This document shows positions 33,203 through 42,436 of a stretch of 64,000 bases of DNA, in pieces. Position numbers and translations under genes: made by a program. The stretch's first letter is position 1; each line of letters begins with the position of its first letter. The stretch comes from Azophilus sp965220835 (lineage in GTDB: Bacteria > Pseudomonadota > Gammaproteobacteria > Pseudomonadales > Azotimanducaceae): positions 2,294,001 to 2,358,000 of the forward strand of contig OZ244842.1 in NCBI GenBank assembly GCA_965220835.1, given 5' to 3'. Below the pieces are notes generated by a model, which was not told the origin of the DNA, ran no database searches, and was given only the letters and a program-made list of their open reading frames with translations.

Positions 33203-34684
33203 TCAATCCCAGCTAAGCGACGCGGCCCCTTGATAGTCGACCACGCGGGTCTCGAAGAAGTTCTTCTCCTTCTTGAGGTCCATCATCTCGCTCATCCAGG
33301 GGAACGGGTTCTTGACGCCGGTGAAGGGTTCGCCTAGGCCAATCTGGGCTAAGCGCCGGTTGGCGATGAACTGCAGGTACTCCGCCATCATGGTGGCGTT
33401 CATGCCCAGCACGCCGCGGGGCATGGTGTCCCGGGCGTAGTCGATTTCCAGTTGGGTGCCTTCAAGGATCATGTCCCGCGCGAGCTCCTGCATCGGCTGG
33501 TCCCACAGGTGCGCGTTCTCCAGCTTGATCTGGTTGATGACGTCGATGCCGAAATTGACGTGCATGGACTCATCGCGAAGGATGTACTGGAACTGTTCAG
33601 CGGTGGCGGTCATCTTGTTGCGCCGCCCCATGGAGAGAATCTGGGTGAAGCCGCAATAGAAGAAGATGCCCTCCAGCACGCAGTAGTAGGCGATGAGGTT
33701 CTTCAGCAGCGCCTGGTCGGTCTCCGGGGTGCCGGTGGCAAAGGCCGGGTCGGCGATCTCCCGCGTGTACTTCAAGGCCCACTCGGCCTTGCGGGCCACC
33801 GACGGCACTTCGTGGTACATGTTGAAGATCTCGCCTTCGTCCATGCCCAAGGACTCGATGCAGTACTGGTAGGCGTGGGTGTGGATCGCCTCCTCAAAGG
33901 CTTGGCGCAGCAGGTACTGCCGGCACTCGGGGTTGGTGATCAGCCGATAGATGGCCAGCACCAGGTTGTTGGCCACCAAGGAGTCGGCGGTGGAGAAGAA
34001 GCCGAGGCTGCGCTTGACAATGATGCGCTCATCCTCGCTTAAGCCCTCCGGGTTCTTCCACAGCGCGATGTCCGCGGTCATGTTGATCTCCTGGGGCATC
34101 CAGTGGTTGGCGCAGCCATTGAGGTACTTTTGCCACGCCCAGTCGTACTTGAAGGGCACCAACTGGTTGAGGTCCGCCCGGCAGTTGATCATGGCCTTCT
34201 GATCCACGGTGACCCGCTCGTGGCTTTCCATAGCGGCGGCCGCGGACTGGTCGGCGTCGAGACGCCGGCGCTCGTCGAGGTCCGCCACAACCGCCGAGGC
34301 GGCAGGCGCGTCAATCTCTGCCGAAGGCGCGGCCGGCGGCGCAGTCTCCGGCGCCACCGATGCCGGAGCCGGCGGCTCCGCGGCGGGCTCGGGCACCGCG
34401 GGCTGCTCAGCCTGATTGACGCCCGGAGCGGCGCTCGGTGCCTTGGCAACCGCCGGTTCGAGGTCGGCGTGGCGCGAACGCGCACCTTCGGTGCGTTCGG
34501 TTCGCATGGCAGGTTCGCTGGCGCGAATCTCCTTGCCAGTTGGCGCGTTCTCCCGGAGCGAGGGCACCCCGCCCTCGGCTGGTTCGGGGTGGTTTGGTGA
34601 ATCGAGCTGCGCCGCCGTTGCCCCACGGCCGCGGGCTGGCCCGGACTGATCCAGCCCTTCATCGTAGTCGTCCCAACTGAGCAT
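33203..34684 (-). CDS. nrdB: Ribonucleotide reductase class Ia beta subunit, with an inserted N-terminal region
   Basis: A 493-residue protein, some 80 residues longer than Pseudomonas-type NrdB. It provides the diiron-tyrosyl radical for reducing ribonucleotides. Asp234, Glu265, His268 and Tyr272 in 'STADSLVANN' and 'EEAIHTHAY' match the iron ligands and radical tyrosine, so it is not the tyrosine-free class Ic. It opens with 'MLSWDDYDEG'. Residues about 31-72 are encoded by palindromic repeats shared with intergenic regions, followed by an Ala/Pro-rich linker to about residue 150. AAGGAG lies before the ATG. It starts 44 bases after nrdA. Confidence 0.95.
   Translation of the reverse strand: MLSWDDYDEGLDQSGPARGRGATAAQLDSPNHPEPAEGGVPSLRENAPTGKEIRASEPAMRTERTEGARSRHADLEPAVAKAPSAAPGVNQAEQPAVPEPAAEPPAPASVAPETAPPAAPSAEIDAPAASAVVADLDERRRLDADQSAAAAMESHERVTVDQKAMINCRADLNQLVPFKYDWAWQKYLNGCANHWMPQEINMTADIALWKNPEGLSEDERIIVKRSLGFFSTADSLVANNLVLAIYRLITNPECRQYLLRQAFEEAIHTHAYQYCIESLGMDEGEIFNMYHEVPSVARKAEWALKYTREIADPAFATGTPETDQALLKNLIAYYCVLEGIFFYCGFTQILSMGRRNKMTATAEQFQYILRDESMHVNFGIDVINQIKLENAHLWDQPMQELARDMILEGTQLEIDYARDTMPRGVLGMNATMMAEYLQFIANRRLAQIGLGEPFTGVKNPFPWMSEMMDLKKEKNFFETRVVDYQGAASLSWD
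34472..34577. repeat. Palindromic repeats inside the nrdB reading frame
   Basis: CGCACC/GGTGCG with TTC loop (34481-34495), TTCGCTGGCGCGAA (34514-34527, identical to the core of the array at 51596) and CGGAGCGAGGGCA (34554-34566, identical to 41258-41270) lie in the 5' part of nrdB. Translated, they give 'KEIRASEPAMRTERTEGAR', which resembles the reading 'EFRASETRTCAEGAR' of the array upstream of the Anbu gene. Confidence 0.75.
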
Positions 34685-34728
34685 GCGTTATCTCCTTGTG
34701 TCGCGCGATGCGCCTGCCTTGGCGGCGG

Positions 34729-37593
34729 CTACTGGCAGGCCTCGCATTCCGGGTCGTCAATCGAGCAGGCCGCGCCCGCTGTCACTTCAGCGGTCGGCGC
34801 AACGGCGTTCATCGTGCCTTGGGCAAGGGTGGACTTCTCCGTGCCCGTGGCGCTCAAGGTGCGCAGGTAATAAGTCGTTTTCAGCCCCCGCAGCCACGCC
34901 ATGCGGTAGGTCACGTCCAGCTTTTTGCCCGAGGCCTCGGCGATGTAGAGGTTCAGGGACTGGGACTGGTCGATCCACTTCTGCCGGCGGCTGGCGGCAT
35001 CGACCAACCAGCGCGGCTCCACTTCAAAGGCAGTGGCGTACAGCGCCTTCAGGTCTTCCGGGATGCGGTCCATCGCCTTGAGCGAGCCATCGTAGTACTT
35101 CAGGTCGGCGACCATCACGTTGTCCCAGAGGCCGAGCCGCTTGAGGTCGCGCACCATGTAGGGGTTGACCACCGTGAACTCGCCCGAGAGATTCGACTTC
35201 ACGTGCAGGTTCTGATAGGTCGGCTCGATGGACTGGGAAACGCCGGTGATGTTGGCGATGGTGGCGGTGGGTGCGATGGCCAGCACGTTGGAGTTGCGCA
35301 TGCCGTTGATCTGCACCTGGCCGCGCAGGGCGTCCCAGTCCATGGTGGTGCTCAAGTCGGCATCCAGGTAGGCCTTGCCCCGTTCGTTGCCCAGCAGCTT
35401 GAGCGAATCGATGGGCAGAATGCCCCGGCTCCACAAGGAGCCAGAGAAAGTGGCGTAGGCGCCCCGCTTGCTGGCCAGCTTTGACGAGGCCTCAATGGCG
35501 AAGTAGCTGACCGCCTCCATGGAGCGGTCGGCGAATTCCACCGCCGCATCGGAGCCGTAGGGCAGGCGCAGTTTGTAGAGCGCGTCCTGAAAGCCCATGA
35601 CGCCCAGCCCGACCGGCCGGTGGCGCATGTTCGAGGCGCGCGCCTGGGGCACTGAGTAGAAGTTGATGTCGATGACGTTGTCGAGCATGCGCACGGCGGT
35701 GCGGACGGTTTTCTTCAGCTTCTTCAAATCAAGCTCGCCATCGATCACATGCTGCGCCAGATTGACGCTGCCGAGGTTGCACACGGCAATTTCCTCGGCG
35801 CCGGTGTTCAGCGTGATCTCCGTGCAGAGGTTCGAGGAATGCACCACCCCCACGTGCTGCTGGGGCGAGCGCAGGTTGCAGCTGTCCTTGAACGTCATCC
35901 ACGGATGGCCGGTCTCGAACAGCATGGAGAGCATCTTGCGCCACAGGTCGCGGGCCTTGATGGACTTGAAGAGGGTCAGTTCGCCGGTGCGGGTCTGCTC
36001 CTCGTAGGCCTCGTAGCGCATCTCGAAGGCCTTGCCGTAGAGGTCGTGCAGGTCCGGCACCTCGTTGGGCGAAAACAGCGTCCAGTCCCCATCGTCGGTC
36101 ACCCGCTTCATGAACAGGTCCGGAATCCAGTTGGCGGTGTTCATGTCATGGGTGCGGCGCCGGTCGTCGCCGGTGTTCTTGCGCAGTTCCAGGAACTCCT
36201 CGATGTCCAGATGCCAGGTTTCAAGGTAGGAGCAGACCGCGCCCTTGCGCTTTCCCCCCTGGTTGACCGCTACGGCGGTGTCGTTGACCACCTTGAGGAA
36301 CGGCACCACGCCCTGGGACTTGCCGTTGGTGCCCTTGATGTAGGAGCCCAGCGCACGCACCGGCGTCCAGTCGTTGCCGAGGCCGCCGGCCCACTTGGAG
36401 AGCAGGGCGTTGTCGCGAATGGCGCTGTAGATGCCGTCGAGGTCGTCCGGCACGCTGGTCAGGAAGCAGGAGGAGAGCTGGGAGCGCAGCGTGCCGGAGT
36501 TGAACAGGGTCGGCGTGGAGCTCATGTAGTCGAAGCTCGACAACAGGTTGTAGAACTCGGCCGCCCGCTTGTTGCGGTCGCTCTCCTGCACCGCCAGCCC
36601 CATGGCCACCCGCATGAAGAATGCCTGGGGCAACTCAAAGCGCACGTCGTCGTTGTGCAGGAAGTAGCGATCGTAGAGGGTTTGCAAACCCAAGTAGGTG
36701 AACTGCAGGTCCCGCTCCGGGACTATGGCCGCGCCCAAGGCGTCAAGATCGAAACCGAGCAGGTCGGGGGACAGCAATTCCAGCTCGACGCCGCGTTCAA
36801 TGAAGCGCCGGAAGGCCCTTGGATAGGCTTCGGCCATTTGCGACTGGGTGGCCGCGAAGTCGCCGGCGTCAGCGCCTTGGGCCTGCACGCCGAGAAAGCC
36901 TAAGGCCTCCGCGCGCAGTTGATCGAGCAGCAGCCGGGCGGTGACGTAGGAGTAGTTGGGCTCCTCCTCCACCAAGGTGCGCGCCGTCATCACCAGGGCA
37001 GTGGCCACGCCATCCGCGCTGATGCCGTCATAGAGGTTGGGCAGGCTTTCCTCAATGATGCGATTGGCGTCCACATCCTCAAGGCCGGCGCAGGCCTCCG
37101 TGGTCAAGGTGCGAATGCGGCCGATGTCCAACGGCGCCCGGTGGCCGTCCGGCCAAGTCACCTCGATGTCGCGATGCTGCTCGCCCTGCGCTTCCGCTTG
37201 GCCAGCTTGGCGCTCGCTGCGCCGCGCCTCGCGGTAGATGATGTAGGAGCGCGCCACCTGGTGCTCCCCGGAGCGCATCAGCGCCAGTTCAACCTGGTCC
37301 TGAATGTCCTCGATGTGCAGCGTGGCCCCGGAGGGGAAACGGCGCTGGAATATGCCGCTGACCTGGGCCGTCAGCGTGGCAACCAACTCGCGGATGCGCG
37401 GCGACGCGGCGCCGCTGCCACCTTCCACGGCAAGGAACGCCTTGGTCATGGCGATGGCGATCTTGTCGTCGTTGTAGGGCACGACCTCGCCAGTGCGCTT
37501 GATGACCTTCAGCTGGCCTGGGGCAGTGGCGGCGATGCTGGGTGGTGGTTGAAGCAGCGGATCCCGGGTGGACTCTGTGACTCTATTTTCCAT
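34729..37593 (-). CDS. nrdA: Ribonucleotide reductase class Ia alpha subunit
   Basis: A 954-residue catalytic subunit. An N-terminal ATP-cone ('VIKRTGEVVPYNDDKIAIAM') for allosteric control is followed by the ten-stranded barrel. Active-site cysteines lie in 'QLSSCFLTSVPDD', 'SSNLCTEITLN' and 'IAVCNLGSVNL', and the C-terminal redox pair is 'CEAC'. A second region resembling an ATP-cone ('DIEVTWPDGHRAPLDIGRI') follows the first. The start at 37593 is chosen; the frame stays open to 37758. nrdB lies downstream and paired NrdR-like boxes lie upstream. Confidence 0.95.
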   Translation of the reverse strand: MENRVTESTRDPLLQPPPSIAATAPGQLKVIKRTGEVVPYNDDKIAIAMTKAFLAVEGGSGAASPRIRELVATLTAQVSGIFQRRFPSGATLHIEDIQDQVELALMRSGEHQVARSYIIYREARRSERQAGQAEAQGEQHRDIEVTWPDGHRAPLDIGRIRTLTTEACAGLEDVDANRIIEESLPNLYDGISADGVATALVMTARTLVEEEPNYSYVTARLLLDQLRAEALGFLGVQAQGADAGDFAATQSQMAEAYPRAFRRFIERGVELELLSPDLLGFDLDALGAAIVPERDLQFTYLGLQTLYDRYFLHNDDVRFELPQAFFMRVAMGLAVQESDRNKRAAEFYNLLSSFDYMSSTPTLFNSGTLRSQLSSCFLTSVPDDLDGIYSAIRDNALLSKWAGGLGNDWTPVRALGSYIKGTNGKSQGVVPFLKVVNDTAVAVNQGGKRKGAVCSYLETWHLDIEEFLELRKNTGDDRRRTHDMNTANWIPDLFMKRVTDDGDWTLFSPNEVPDLHDLYGKAFEMRYEAYEEQTRTGELTLFKSIKARDLWRKMLSMLFETGHPWMTFKDSCNLRSPQQHVGVVHSSNLCTEITLNTGAEEIAVCNLGSVNLAQHVIDGELDLKKLKKTVRTAVRMLDNVIDINFYSVPQARASNMRHRPVGLGVMGFQDALYKLRLPYGSDAAVEFADRSMEAVSYFAIEASSKLASKRGAYATFSGSLWSRGILPIDSLKLLGNERGKAYLDADLSTTMDWDALRGQVQINGMRNSNVLAIAPTATIANITGVSQSIEPTYQNLHVKSNLSGEFTVVNPYMVRDLKRLGLWDNVMVADLKYYDGSLKAMDRIPEDLKALYATAFEVEPRWLVDAASRRQKWIDQSQSLNLYIAEASGKKLDVTYRMAWLRGLKTTYYLRTLSATGTEKSTLAQGTMNAVAPTAEVTAGAACSIDDPECEACQ

Positions 37594-37908
37594 GTGGCTG
37601 GCTTTCTCGCTCTTGAACTTGGGTTTGGCGGGCAGTTGGTGACGATGGCGATGGGCGAACCGGACCGGCGGCGCCATGGGGGGCGTTGGCCCACTGGCCA
37701 ACCGCACTCGGCCGATGCAGGCGAAGCGCCGTTGCGCTACGCTGCGCGCCGGCGCCATGAGGCTGAATCAGCACAAAAATCGGACTTGCGGCATGGACCC
37801 CTCGAAACCCTTGCAGCGGCTCGTTTCCGCGCCGAAACTACCGCTGGGCTAGGCGACTGGCTGGCCGGAAGGCTGGCCGAACGGCTTGCCCAATGGCAAT
37901 TTCAGAAA

Positions 37909-37924
37909 CCCCAACATATTGGGT
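37909..37924. promoter_or_regulatory. NrdR-like box 1
   Basis: CCCCAACATATTGGGT is a near-palindromic 16-mer resembling the NrdR box (consensus about acaCaATATaTTGtgt). It lies 31 bp from a second box, the integral helical spacing usual for NrdR. NrdR is the conserved repressor of ribonucleotide reductase operons. Confidence 0.5.
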
Positions 37925-37939
37925 TCAAATCGACACCGG

Positions 37940-37955
37940 ACACAACATAATGGGA
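37940..37955. promoter_or_regulatory. NrdR-like box 2
   Basis: ACACAACATAATGGGA matches the left half of the NrdR consensus well and the right half less well. With box 1 it forms the usual tandem pair with starts 31 bp apart. It lies about 60 bp before glpK, so it could also affect that gene. Confidence 0.45.
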
Positions 37956-38015
37956 TGAACGTCGTTTTGCAACACCACTCAGGCATTTTGTTTCAGCACC
38001 GGCAAGGGAGGGTTC

Positions 38016-39497
38016 ATGAGCCTGATTCTGGCCATTGACCAAGGCACTTCAAGTTCGCGCGGCATCGTTTTCGACATGGCCGACGGCCGCATCGTTGGCG
38101 TTGACCAACAGGCTTTCGACATGAGCTTTCCACGCGACGGGTGGGTGGAACAGGACCCCGAAGTGCTCTGGTGGACCAGCATCGAGGCCGGTCGCGCCGC
38201 CATCGCCTCGGCGGGCGTGACGGCCCAAGAAATCAGCGCCATCGGCATCACCAACCAGCGGGAGACCACCTTGGTCTGGGACCGCGCCAGCGGCGAGTGC
38301 GTGCACAAGGCCATCGTCTGGCAAGACCGGCGCACGGCCGAGCGTTGCCAGCGCATGGCGGCCGACGGCATGGCCGAGCGCGTGCAGGCCAAGACCGGCC
38401 TGGTGCTGGACCCCTACTTTTCCGGCACCAAACTCGCTTGGCTGCTGGACCGAGTGCCGGGCTTGCGCCGCCGGGCGGCTGCCGGCGAACTGTGCTTCGG
38501 CACGGTGGACAGCTTCCTGCTGTGGCGGCTGACCGCCGGCCGTGCCCACCTGACCGACGCCACCAACGCCTCGCGAACCCAGCTGTTCGACATCAATCGG
38601 CAGCAGTGGGATCGGGAGCTGTTGGACTACCTCGACATTCCCGATTCCCTGCTGCCCGAAGTCTGCGACAGCGCCCATGCCTTCGGCACAGCCGATGCCG
38701 AGTGGTTCGGTGCCGAAATCCCGATCACCGGCATGGCGGGCGACCAACAGGCGGCGTTGATCGGCCAAGGCTGCTTGACCGAGGGCGCCTGCAAGAGCAC
38801 CTACGGCACGGGCTGTTTCGTCATGACCAACACCGGGGCCGAACCGAGGCCCAGCGGCAATGGCCTGCTGACCACCCTAGCCTACCGCCTGCAAGGCCAA
38901 GCGACCTATGCCCTGGAGGGCAGCATCTTCGTAGCCGGGGTGGCCGTGAAGTGGCTGCGCGACCAACTCGGGCTCATCGATGACGCCGCGCAGACTGAAC
39001 ACTTGGCACGGCTGGCGGACGGCGATGCCCAAGGCGTTTACTTCGTGCCGGCCTTCACTGGCCTCGGGGCTCCGCACTGGAGCCCGAACGCCCGCGGCAC
39101 AATCACCGGGCTGACATCAGACACGCAGCCGGCGCACATCGTCACTGCCGCCCTGCAGAGCGTCGGCTTTCAGACCGCCGAGCTGCTTGATGCCATGGCA
39201 GCCGACGGCGCAGCGGTGACGCGGCTCGGCGTGGATGGCGGCATGGTGGCCAATGACTGGCTGTGCCAATTCCTGGCCGACGTGCTCGACCGCCCCGTGA
39301 ACCGCCCGAACACCATAGAAACCACCGCGCTCGGCGCCGCAATGCTGGCCGCAGCAGGCCCCCAGGGTGACCTCAGCGGCGTCCACGAAGCGTGGGGCCA
39401 AGGCCACGCCTTTACCCCCAACCTGGCGCCAGCCAAGCGCACGGCGCTGTTGGAGGGTTGGCGCCGCGCCGTGCGCCAGACCTTGGCCGGCACTTAG
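38016..39497 (+). CDS. glpK: Glycerol kinase
   Basis: A 493-residue FGGY-family kinase that makes glycerol 3-phosphate from glycerol and ATP. 'LAIDQGTSSSRGIVFD' is the N-terminal phosphate loop, 'GITNQRETTLVWDRASG' and 'GMAGDQQAALIGQ' are glycerol-kinase signatures, and 'LGVDGGMVANDWLCQFLAD' fits the C-terminal FGGY signature. AAGGGAGGG lies before the ATG. No glpF or glpD adjoins it. Confidence 0.95.
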   Translation: MSLILAIDQGTSSSRGIVFDMADGRIVGVDQQAFDMSFPRDGWVEQDPEVLWWTSIEAGRAAIASAGVTAQEISAIGITNQRETTLVWDRASGECVHKAIVWQDRRTAERCQRMAADGMAERVQAKTGLVLDPYFSGTKLAWLLDRVPGLRRRAAAGELCFGTVDSFLLWRLTAGRAHLTDATNASRTQLFDINRQQWDRELLDYLDIPDSLLPEVCDSAHAFGTADAEWFGAEIPITGMAGDQQAALIGQGCLTEGACKSTYGTGCFVMTNTGAEPRPSGNGLLTTLAYRLQGQATYALEGSIFVAGVAVKWLRDQLGLIDDAAQTEHLARLADGDAQGVYFVPAFTGLGAPHWSPNARGTITGLTSDTQPAHIVTAALQSVGFQTAELLDAMAADGAAVTRLGVDGGMVANDWLCQFLADVLDRPVNRPNTIETTALGAAMLAAAGPQGDLSGVHEAWGQGHAFTPNLAPAKRTALLEGWRRAVRQTLAGT

Positions 39498-39604
39498 GCG
39501 CCTGGGTCGGCGATCTTCACGGCAGCAATTCTGCTGCCGCTCGATTTCGGGGCTTACGTTTCGGGGCTTGCAGCGGCATCGGCTCCGCGTGCGCTGCCGC
39601 TGGT

Positions 39605-40315
39605 TCAGGACAGCAACGCACCGCCGTCCACGTCCACCGTGGTGCCGGTGACGAAGTCGTTCTCGATCACGAACAGGATACCAGCGGCCACTTCGTCGGC
39701 GGTGCCGACGCGGGGAATCAGGTGCTTGGCGGTGGCTTGGGTGAACATCTTCTGCCGGGCGTCGCCCTGCACGGGGAACATGGGCGTGTCGATCAGCCCC
39801 GGAGACACCACGTTGATGCGCCGTGGGGCCAGCTCCGGGGCCACGGCACGGACGAAGCCCTCCACGGCATTGCCCACCGTGGACAGGGCCAGCGCGCCCG
39901 GCCCCGGGTTGCGCGCCGGATAACCGCTGACCAGCACAACGGCGGCGTCATCGCTCAAGTGCTCGGCGGCCAACCGAACCGAATTGGTGTAGCCCCACAG
40001 CTTGCGGAACGAACCCTGAAAGGCATCCAAGTCCATTTGCAGGAAGGGGCCGGAAGCCCGCTCGCCCCCGGTGGCGGCGTTGACCAGCACGTCGATTGGC
40101 GCATGGCGGGCGAAGGTCTCGGCGAGGGCCTGCCGATCCAGCACATCGACGCTCTCCATCGCCACGCCCGCCGGCAGGTCGCTGGCCGCCCGCTCTGGAT
40201 TGCGGCTGAGCGCCACCACTTGGGCACCGCCTTCCGCCAAGCGGCGCACCGCCGCCAAGCCAATGCCCGTGGCGCCGCCGAACACCAGCGCCTTCCTGCC
40301 CTGCAGTTTCATCAT
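39605..40315 (-). CDS. SDR-family protein lacking the YxxxK catalytic pair
   Basis: A 236-residue Rossmann protein with 'VFGGATGIGLAAVRRLA' as cofactor loop and 'LVNAATGGERA' in place of NAG. The segment that should contain YxxxK reads LSTVG ('GALALSTVGNAVEGFVRA'), so the catalytic tyrosine and lysine are both missing, although the C-terminal 'INVVSPGLIDTPMF' and 'GTTVDVDGGALL' are well kept. GAGG lies before the ATG at 40315. Binding or regulatory function, or unusual chemistry, are possible. Confidence 0.8.
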   Translation of the reverse strand: MMKLQGRKALVFGGATGIGLAAVRRLAEGGAQVVALSRNPERAASDLPAGVAMESVDVLDRQALAETFARHAPIDVLVNAATGGERASGPFLQMDLDAFQGSFRKLWGYTNSVRLAAEHLSDDAAVVLVSGYPARNPGPGALALSTVGNAVEGFVRAVAPELAPRRINVVSPGLIDTPMFPVQGDARQKMFTQATAKHLIPRVGTADEVAAGILFVIENDFVTGTTVDVDGGALLS

Positions 40316-40372
40316 TTCGCCTCGTTCACAGCGTTGAGAATCAATGGCCTTCGCCAATTCGCTGACAATCCA

Positions 40373-41131
40373 TCAATCGGCGTCCTCCACGTGGGGCGTC
40401 TCGCCCGCCTCGACAATCACGGCGCACACTTCGGCCAACATCTGCTCAAGCCGTGCATCATCTGGCCCGCGCATCACCAGGGAAGCGCCATAGCGATTGT
40501 CGCGGAAAAACGGGTAGCTGCCGAGATCAACGTCGGGGTAGCGTGCCTGGATCTCCCCCAACCCAGCCGCAATCTGGCTTTCGCCGAGATAGGCCTTCAC
40601 GCTGCGCGACTTAATGATCGGCCCGCGATCCAGCTTGCCTTCCAAGGTGGACAGCATGGCCCGCATCACCGCCGGGATGCCGGCCATCACGATCACGTTG
40701 TCCACCCGAAACCCCGGCGGACCACCGGTGGCGTTATCGACCAACACCGCCCCTTCCGGCACCCGCGCCATGAGCATGCGCGATTCCATCACCGCCGGCG
40801 GCGCCGGCCGCTGGCGGATGCGTTCGGCGATCTCCGGATGGATCTTCAAGGGCACGCCAAATGCCTTGGCAATGCACTCAGCGGTGATGTCGTCATGGGT
40901 GGGACCAATGCCGCCGGTGGTGAACACGTAGTTAAAGCGCCGACGCGCCTCGTTCACCGCCGTGACGATCTCCGCCTCGATGTCCGGTATGACCCGGGCT
41001 TCGCGCAATTGAATGCCCCAGCCACCCAGCGTCAAAGCCAAGTAGTTCAGGTTGGTGTCCGGCGTGCGCCCGGAGAGAATTTCATTGCCGATGATCAGAG
41101 CGGAAGCGGTAACGGCGTCAGAAAGCTGCAT
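40373..41131 (-). CDS. CinA N-terminal/MoaB-like molybdopterin-binding domain protein
   Basis: A 252-residue protein starting 'MQLSDAVTASALIIGNEILSG'. 'TTGGIGPTHDDITAECIAKA' is the molybdopterin-binding (MoCF_biosynth) motif of CinA. It has the N-terminal domain only and lacks the CinA C-terminal amidohydrolase, like many stand-alone 'competence/damage-inducible' proteins, whose members act as ADP-ribose or FAD pyrophosphatases. The ATG at 41131 is chosen over an upstream frame extension with no similarity. Confidence 0.87.
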   Translation of the reverse strand: MQLSDAVTASALIIGNEILSGRTPDTNLNYLALTLGGWGIQLREARVIPDIEAEIVTAVNEARRRFNYVFTTGGIGPTHDDITAECIAKAFGVPLKIHPEIAERIRQRPAPPAVMESRMLMARVPEGAVLVDNATGGPPGFRVDNVIVMAGIPAVMRAMLSTLEGKLDRGPIIKSRSVKAYLGESQIAAGLGEIQARYPDVDLGSYPFFRDNRYGASLVMRGPDDARLEQMLAEVCAVIVEAGETPHVEDAD

Positions 41132-41257
41132 GGCGACCAATGCCTCGGTTGGTAAAAGCGACGCGCCCGAGAAAAAGGGCACGTAAACAATAATGCTACC
41201 ATCCTGCACGTTAGTGTGCTGTCCAGCGTCAGGGTTTGGTCAGCAATTCCCATTTGT

Positions 41258-41304
41258 CGGAGCGAGGGCACTACAAGCCGTAGGTTAGGGACGCCCTCGC
41301 TCCG
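41258..41304. repeat. 12-bp inverted repeat
   Basis: CGGAGCGAGGGC (41258-41269) pairs exactly with GCCCTCGCTCCG (41293-41304), spacer 23 bases. The same 13 bases CGGAGCGAGGGCA recur inside nrdB (34554-34566). It lies between the enoyl-CoA hydratase stop and the CinA-like gene; no T-run follows. Confidence 0.7.
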
Positions 41305-41452
41305 GAAAGCTCCGCTTGACCCAACGAAAAAGCCAAAGTGAGACCAAAATGAGAACGGCTGCAGTTTGACGCCGAAAGTCCAACTGGGGCTGGCTTTAAT
41401 CGACCCGACGAACAAGTCCGAGCGTAATCCCAGCTACGCCCTAAGACGACCC

Positions 41453-42256
41453 TTACTTTCCCCGAAACACGGCCCGGCGCTTTTCCGCGAAGGCCTGTCG
41501 GCCCTCCTGGTAGTCCTCGCTGTCGAAGCAGGCATCCACCATGGCATTGGCCGCTGCCACCTCTTCCGGCCGGCCGCCGCGCTCCCAAGCGTCCAGGGCC
41601 GCCTTGGCGGCCTTGACGGTGAGCGGTGCGTTGCCGGCGATCAGGCGGGCGTAGGCGATGGCTTCCGCTTCGATGCGGTCCCGTTCATGGATGAAGTTGA
41701 CCAAGCCCATCGCCGCTGCTTCATCGGCGTTCATGAAGCGGGCGGAGAGCAGGATGTCGCGGGCCTGGGCCGGGCCCACCACGCGGGCCAGCTTGGCGAG
41801 GCCATCATAGGCATAGCCCAGCCCCAAGCGGGCGGCGGGGATGCCGAACTTGGAATCCGGCGTGGCGAGGCGGACGTCGGCGGCCAAGGCCGTGGCCAAG
41901 CCGCCGCCGATGCAGTAGCCCTCAATGAGTCCCACCAAGGGCTTTGGGAACGTCGCAAGTGCCAGGTTGGCGCGGCCCGCCACCCGGTCGTAGGCATCCT
42001 TCTGGGTGGCGTTGGCCCGCTGGCTGTCGAATTCGGAGATGTCCGCTCCGGACACGAACGCCTTGCCGCCGGCGCCGCGCATGATGACCACCCGCACGGC
42101 ATCGTCTTCAGCGAAGGCGCCTAAGGTGTCGGCAATGCCCTCCCACATCTCCAGCGACAGCGCATTGTGGCGTGCCGGATGGTTGAAGATCATCCAGCCG
42201 ACGCCCGCATCACTATGCGCCAGCATTCTTTCGGTGTTCAGTGGCAACGTTTTCAA
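41453..42256 (-). CDS. Enoyl-CoA hydratase/isomerase family protein
   Basis: A crotonase-fold protein of 257-267 residues. 'NHPARHNALSLEMW' and 'AFVSGADISEF' form the CoA-binding and oxyanion regions, and 'LIEGYCIGGGLATALAADVRLA' is the core signature. 'FGIPAARLGLGYAYDG' lies where the catalytic glutamates usually are, and only one acidic residue (Asp) is seen, so the reaction (hydration or another crotonase reaction) is open. Start uncertain: TTG at 42256 or ATG at 42226. Confidence 0.87.
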   Translation of the reverse strand: MKTLPLNTERMLAHSDAGVGWMIFNHPARHNALSLEMWEGIADTLGAFAEDDAVRVVIMRGAGGKAFVSGADISEFDSQRANATQKDAYDRVAGRANLALATFPKPLVGLIEGYCIGGGLATALAADVRLATPDSKFGIPAARLGLGYAYDGLAKLARVVGPAQARDILLSARFMNADEAAAMGLVNFIHERDRIEAEAIAYARLIAGNAPLTVKAAKAALDAWERGGRPEEVAAANAMVDACFDSEDYQEGRQAFAEKRRAVFRGK

Positions 42257-42436
42257 GGGTTGGCCTCATGCCGGTTGGTGCGAAAGCGGAACAGTAGCCG
42301 TCCCGTGCCCACTTGCCAAGTCGGTTACACTCCGCGCTCTGCAATCGCTGATGGCCGGCGCATTGGTTGGACTCACTTCAAACTGAGGCTGCGCCTAACC
42401 TGAATCGAACCAGTGCACCAGCCCATGGAGCAGGTC

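Larger units (their letters stand above)
37594..38015. other. Divergent control region between nrdA and glpK
   Basis: About 420 bases. The two NrdR-like boxes lie at 37909-37955. The part nearest nrdA (37594-37758) is an open frame in phase with nrdA that looks non-coding ('RHRHQLPAKPKFKSEKAS'), so it is probably leader. No other gene is seen. Confidence 0.6.

Noticed and set aside
39392..41155. A 587-codon open frame on the + strand
   Set aside because: Runs opposite the SDR and CinA-like genes and overlaps glpK; composition of an antisense frame.
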